Part shown: piece by piece, positions 35,924-38,621 of the stretch | How positions within the stretch are numbered: the first letter of the stretch is position 1 | Layout: each line of letters opens with the position of its first letter | Assembly: GCA_025361565.1 (NCBI GenBank) | Contig: JANYKN010000011.1 | Span: forward strand, 1-38,621 | Source: Bacteroidota bacterium | GTDB lineage: Bacteria > Bacteroidota > Bacteroidia > Bacteroidales > NBLH01 | Reading direction: 5' to 3' | DNA: 38,621 nt | Notes under the pieces: generated by a model | What the model was told of the DNA's origin: nothing | Databases searched by the model: none | Seen by the model: the letters and a program-made list of their open reading frames with translations, nothing else | Translations under genes and position numbers: made by a program

Positions 35924-38263
35924 ATGAAAAAACAGTACTTTTTAGGTTTGTTTTTATTTCTGATACCTTTATTATGTGTTGGTCAGAAAGAATTAAAAAA
36001 AAATGAACAATCGGATCAAACCAAGGATAAGAATTTCATCCAGTTTGTAAACCCATTTATTGGTACAAAAAAAATGGGACACACTTTTCCGGGCGCTACA
36101 GTGCCATTTGGAATGGTTCAGCTAAGCCCCGAAACCAATAATCCATCCATGTTTAAAGATGGTAAATACAATGGCGATGTTTATAAGTATTGTTCTGGTT
36201 ATCAGTATGAAGACCAGACAATTTTTGGATTTAGCCATACCCATTTTAGTGGAACAGGACATTCCGATTTGGGCGATTTTTTAATTATGCCAACAACTGG
36301 TAAATTAATTCTGGAACCTGGAGATATACAAAACCCCGGAAGCGGATACCATTCTCAATTTTCACATTCAACAGAATATGCTGAACCTGCTTATTACAAA
36401 GTAAAACTTGATGATTACAAAATCCTTGCTGAACTCACAGCAACCGAGCGTGTTGGTTTTCATCAATATACTTTTCCAAAATCGGATAGCGCCCATATTA
36501 TATTAGATTTAATTTCAAACATTTACAATTATGATGATAAAAATGTTTGGACTTTTGTGAGGCTCGAAAATGACTCAACAATAACCGGATACCGGCAAAC
36601 CAATGGATGGGCGCGGACAAGGATAGTTTATTTTGCCATGCGGTTTTCCAAACCATTTGTTTCATATGGCCATAAAAAATACGACAAATCCATGTACGGT
36701 GGCTTTTATAGAAGATTTAACGAAGGTGAAAATTTCCCTGAAATGGCTGGAAAAAATATTCGTGCATTCTTCAATTTCAAAACAGAAGAAAACGAAAAAA
36801 TTAAAGTAAAATTTGCCCTTTCAGCAGTTAGTACAAATGGAGCAATAAAAAATATGGAAGTGGAAATTCCAAATTGGGATTTTGAAAAAACAAAACAAGA
36901 AAGCCAAAAAAAATGGAACGATGAATTATCCAAGACAATTATTGAAACCCAATCCCCAGCAGACAAAATAACATTTTACACTGCTTTATATCATACCATG
37001 CTCAGTCCGGTTATTTATGAAGATGTGGATGGAAATTATCGTGGATTGGATCAAAACATACATCAATCGGACGGTTTTACCAATTATACTATTTTTTCGC
37101 TTTGGGATACGTATCGGGCGCTTCACCCATTGTATAATATTTTGCAGCCTAAGCGAAACACCGATATGATTAAATCGATGCTTGCCCATTATGAACAAAG
37201 CGTGCATAAAATGTTGCCCATTTGGAGCCATTATTCAAACGAAAATTGGTGCATGGTTGGCTATCACGCTGTTTCCGTAATTGCTGATGCAATGGTTAAA
37301 GGCAATATTGATTTTGATACAAAAAAAGCACTTGAATCATGCATAAACACCTCCACTTGTAAATATTTTGATGGTCTTGAATATTATATGTCAATAGGTT
37401 ATGTTCCAGAAGATAAAAGTTCTTCGTCGGTTTCAAAAACATTGGAATTTGCGTATGACGACTGGTGTATTGCCCAAATTGCAAAAATAAATGGCAATGA
37501 TGAAACAAATAAAAATTATATCAAACGTTCACGAAATTTTGAAAACTGTTTTGATCCTAAATTTGGATTCATGAAACCCAAAACATCAAACGGAAAATGG
37601 TTACCGGAATTCGATCCTCTTTATACTGAAGGACAAGGATTTATTGAAGGCAATGCATGGACATACAGCTTATTTGTCCCACATGATATTGAAAGGCTAA
37701 TACAATTGAACGGTGGAAACAATCAGTTTATTCAGCATTTGGATTCGCTTTTTACCATGAAACTGGATGATAAATACATTGCTAAAAACGAGGATATTAC
37801 AAGAGATGGAATAATTGGCAATTATGTTCAGGGAAATGAACCGGGGCATCACATTCCGTATCTCTACAACTGGACAGATAAACCATGGAAAACACAGGAA
37901 AGAGTCCGGATGATAATGAATACCATGTATGGAAATAATGTGGACGGATTGTGTGGAAATGATGATGCCGGGCAAATGAGTGCCTGGTATGTTTTTAGTG
38001 CGTTGGGCTTTTATCCGGTTTGTCCAGGCTCCGACCAATATGCCATTGGAAGTCCTTCAATAATCAAAGCTACACTTCATCTTGAAAACGGGAAAACATT
38101 AATAATCAACACGATAAATCAAGGCGCAAAAAATGTTTATGTACAAAAAGTAACGATAAACGGAAAAGAAATAAAACGCCACTACTTATTGCATAGCGAT
38201 ATTGTAAATGGAGGTGAAATCACATTTCATTTGGGAAATAAACCGTCAAAAACGAAATTTTAA
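35924..38263 (+). CDS. GH92 family glycoside hydrolase (alpha-mannosidase type)
   Basis: 779 aa, about the usual length. A signal peptide (1-20, ending CVGQ) sends it to the periplasm or beyond; the Cys lacks a proper lipobox. The N-terminal beta-sandwich begins with the GH92 hallmark VNPFIGTKKMGHTFPGATVP and contains GFSHTHFSGTGHSDLGD. The (alpha/alpha)6 catalytic domain contains FSLWDTYRALHPL, EGNAWTYSLFVPHD, GNEPGHHIPYLYN with E639 as the likely catalytic acid, and GNDDAGQMSAWYVFSALGF with D680/D681 in the conserved catalytic region. GH92 enzymes are calcium-dependent exo-acting alpha-mannosidases that trim host or fungal mannans and N-glycans. No SusC/SusD pair or other glycosidase flanks it, so it is not in an evident polysaccharide utilisation locus. 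Confidence 0.94.
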   Translation: MKKQYFLGLFLFLIPLLCVGQKELKKNEQSDQTKDKNFIQFVNPFIGTKKMGHTFPGATVPFGMVQLSPETNNPSMFKDGKYNGDVYKYCSGYQYEDQTIFGFSHTHFSGTGHSDLGDFLIMPTTGKLILEPGDIQNPGSGYHSQFSHSTEYAEPAYYKVKLDDYKILAELTATERVGFHQYTFPKSDSAHIILDLISNIYNYDDKNVWTFVRLENDSTITGYRQTNGWARTRIVYFAMRFSKPFVSYGHKKYDKSMYGGFYRRFNEGENFPEMAGKNIRAFFNFKTEENEKIKVKFALSAVSTNGAIKNMEVEIPNWDFEKTKQESQKKWNDELSKTIIETQSPADKITFYTALYHTMLSPVIYEDVDGNYRGLDQNIHQSDGFTNYTIFSLWDTYRALHPLYNILQPKRNTDMIKSMLAHYEQSVHKMLPIWSHYSNENWCMVGYHAVSVIADAMVKGNIDFDTKKALESCINTSTCKYFDGLEYYMSIGYVPEDKSSSSVSKTLEFAYDDWCIAQIAKINGNDETNKNYIKRSRNFENCFDPKFGFMKPKTSNGKWLPEFDPLYTEGQGFIEGNAWTYSLFVPHDIERLIQLNGGNNQFIQHLDSLFTMKLDDKYIAKNEDITRDGIIGNYVQGNEPGHHIPYLYNWTDKPWKTQERVRMIMNTMYGNNVDGLCGNDDAGQMSAWYVFSALGFYPVCPGSDQYAIGSPSIIKATLHLENGKTLIINTINQGAKNVYVQKVTINGKEIKRHYLLHSDIVNGGEITFHLGNKPSKTKF

Positions 38264-38411
38264 ATTTGAAAACAAATTAATCCGATGGCTTTGTCTTAAA
38301 TAAATAGAGCCTTTTGTTCAACATTTATGCTGGTGAATATAAGAAATCTCAAACAACTATAAGTTACTTAAGTGCAAAGGAAATTTATTGAATTATTATT
38401 TTCAAATGCAT

Positions 38412-38458
38412 AATCCTGAAAGGATTAAACTTTGAATAGCCCCGTACGAAGTGCGGGG
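38412..38458. repeat. Two-hairpin extragenic repeat
   Basis: Two short hairpins lie in a row: AATCC/GGATT (38412-38416, 38422-38426, loop TGAAA) and CCCCGTAC/GTGCGGGG (38440-38447, 38451-38458, loop GAA, one G-U pair). They are joined by AAACTTTGAATAG and followed by AATTAAAA. The GC-rich second hairpin stands out in AT-rich surroundings. It resembles interspersed extragenic repeats I associate with Bacteroidota genomes; copy number cannot be judged here. Apart from this repeat and the insertion sequence end, the 280 nt after the GH92 gene hold nothing notable. Confidence 0.5.
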
Positions 38459-38481
38459 AATTAAAATACAGAATACATCCC

Positions 38482-38621
38482 TGTATAGTCCTGAAATAGG
38501 TTGACTAAAACAATGTTAATAAGTCAACTTAAATTAGGACAAAATGGAAAAAAGGAAGCCGAATTTTTATACAAAAGAATTTAAATGGCAAGTAGTTCAA
38601 GAAGTTCTTTCAGGAAAAATT
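38482..38621 (+). mobile_element. IS3-type insertion sequence, left end only
   Basis: The left end is probably near TGTATAGTCCTGAAATAGG (from 38482), followed by a 7-bp inverted repeat GTTGACT (38500-38506) and AGTCAAC (38522-38528) just before the transposase gene. The exact terminus is a guess, because the other end and any target duplication lie outside the window. Confidence 0.6.
38544..38621 (+). CDS. IS3-family transposase OrfA, 5' part
   Basis: Only the first 26 codons are in the window: MEKRKPNFYTKEFKWQVVQE, then VLSGKI, still open at the edge. The pattern of a basic N-terminus, YTKEFKxxVVxEVLSGK and onset of a helix-turn-helix matches the start of IS3-family OrfA (transposase subunit that binds the terminal repeats). 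The OrfB integrase should follow beyond the window, usually by a -1 frameshift. Confidence 0.7.
   Translation, partial: MEKRKPNFYTKEFKWQVVQEVLSGKI

Noticed and set aside
35924-38263. Polysaccharide utilisation locus around the GH92 gene
   Set aside because: No SusC/SusD pair, other glycosidase or hybrid regulator lies next to it; the TonB receptor at 1627-4338 is over 31 kb away and paired with DUF4249, not SusD.

Overview
The window looks like chromosome from a member of the Bacteroidota. It is AT-rich with tightly spaced genes, and it carries a SusC/FecA-style TonB-dependent receptor with a carboxypeptidase-like domain, a DUF4249 lipoprotein, both kinds of type IX secretion (T9SS) C-terminal signal, a GldN-like protein, a GH92 mannosidase and TAnnTTTG-type promoter sequences. 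Nothing in the sequence fixes the genus. No rRNA, tRNA or CRISPR array was seen.

Left flank (1-813): no gene. It holds a hairpin terminator, an inverted cluster of four GGTGC...GCACC palindromes, a 154-bp MITE-like element with TTTA flanks, and a second hairpin. Left arm (814-8316): five genes, all on the minus strand, in transcription order: a secreted protein of unknown function, a LytS/YpdA-type histidine kinase, a LytTR response regulator (overlapping the kinase by 4 nt), a TonB-dependent receptor and a DUF4249 lipoprotein. The layout suggests a two-component system controlling, or sharing a transcript with, an outer-membrane uptake pair.

Middle (8317-17664): a BRO-N/antirepressor-like gene broken by a frameshift, an SF1 Upf1/SMUBP-2-like helicase converging on a BaiN/HI0933-like flavoprotein across a symmetrical terminator, a SAM methyltransferase, an orphan Cache-HAMP chemoreceptor, a C69/secernin-like peptidase, and a TMEM175-family channel gene also broken by a frameshift. 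Both frameshifts look like loss of one base at or near a short homopolymer.

Surface and secretion region (17696-32252): an orphan protein with two GldN-like modules, a 78-aa protein 4 nt ahead of a membrane-anchored subtilisin, a 1238-aa CotH/lamin-tail protein with a T9SS type A signal, and, converging on it, a 2411-aa adhesin-like protein. That protein has about 22 Ig/PKD-like modules, four PKD domains and a gliding-motility-associated C-terminal (T9SS type B) domain. The two large proteins are probable T9SS cargo.

Right end (32253-38621): a cationic amino-acid permease of the APC superfamily, an isoprenylcysteine methyltransferase-like membrane protein, a GH92 glycosidase with a 9-bp palindrome at its presumed promoter, a two-hairpin repeat, and the left end of an IS3-type insertion sequence cut off by the window edge.
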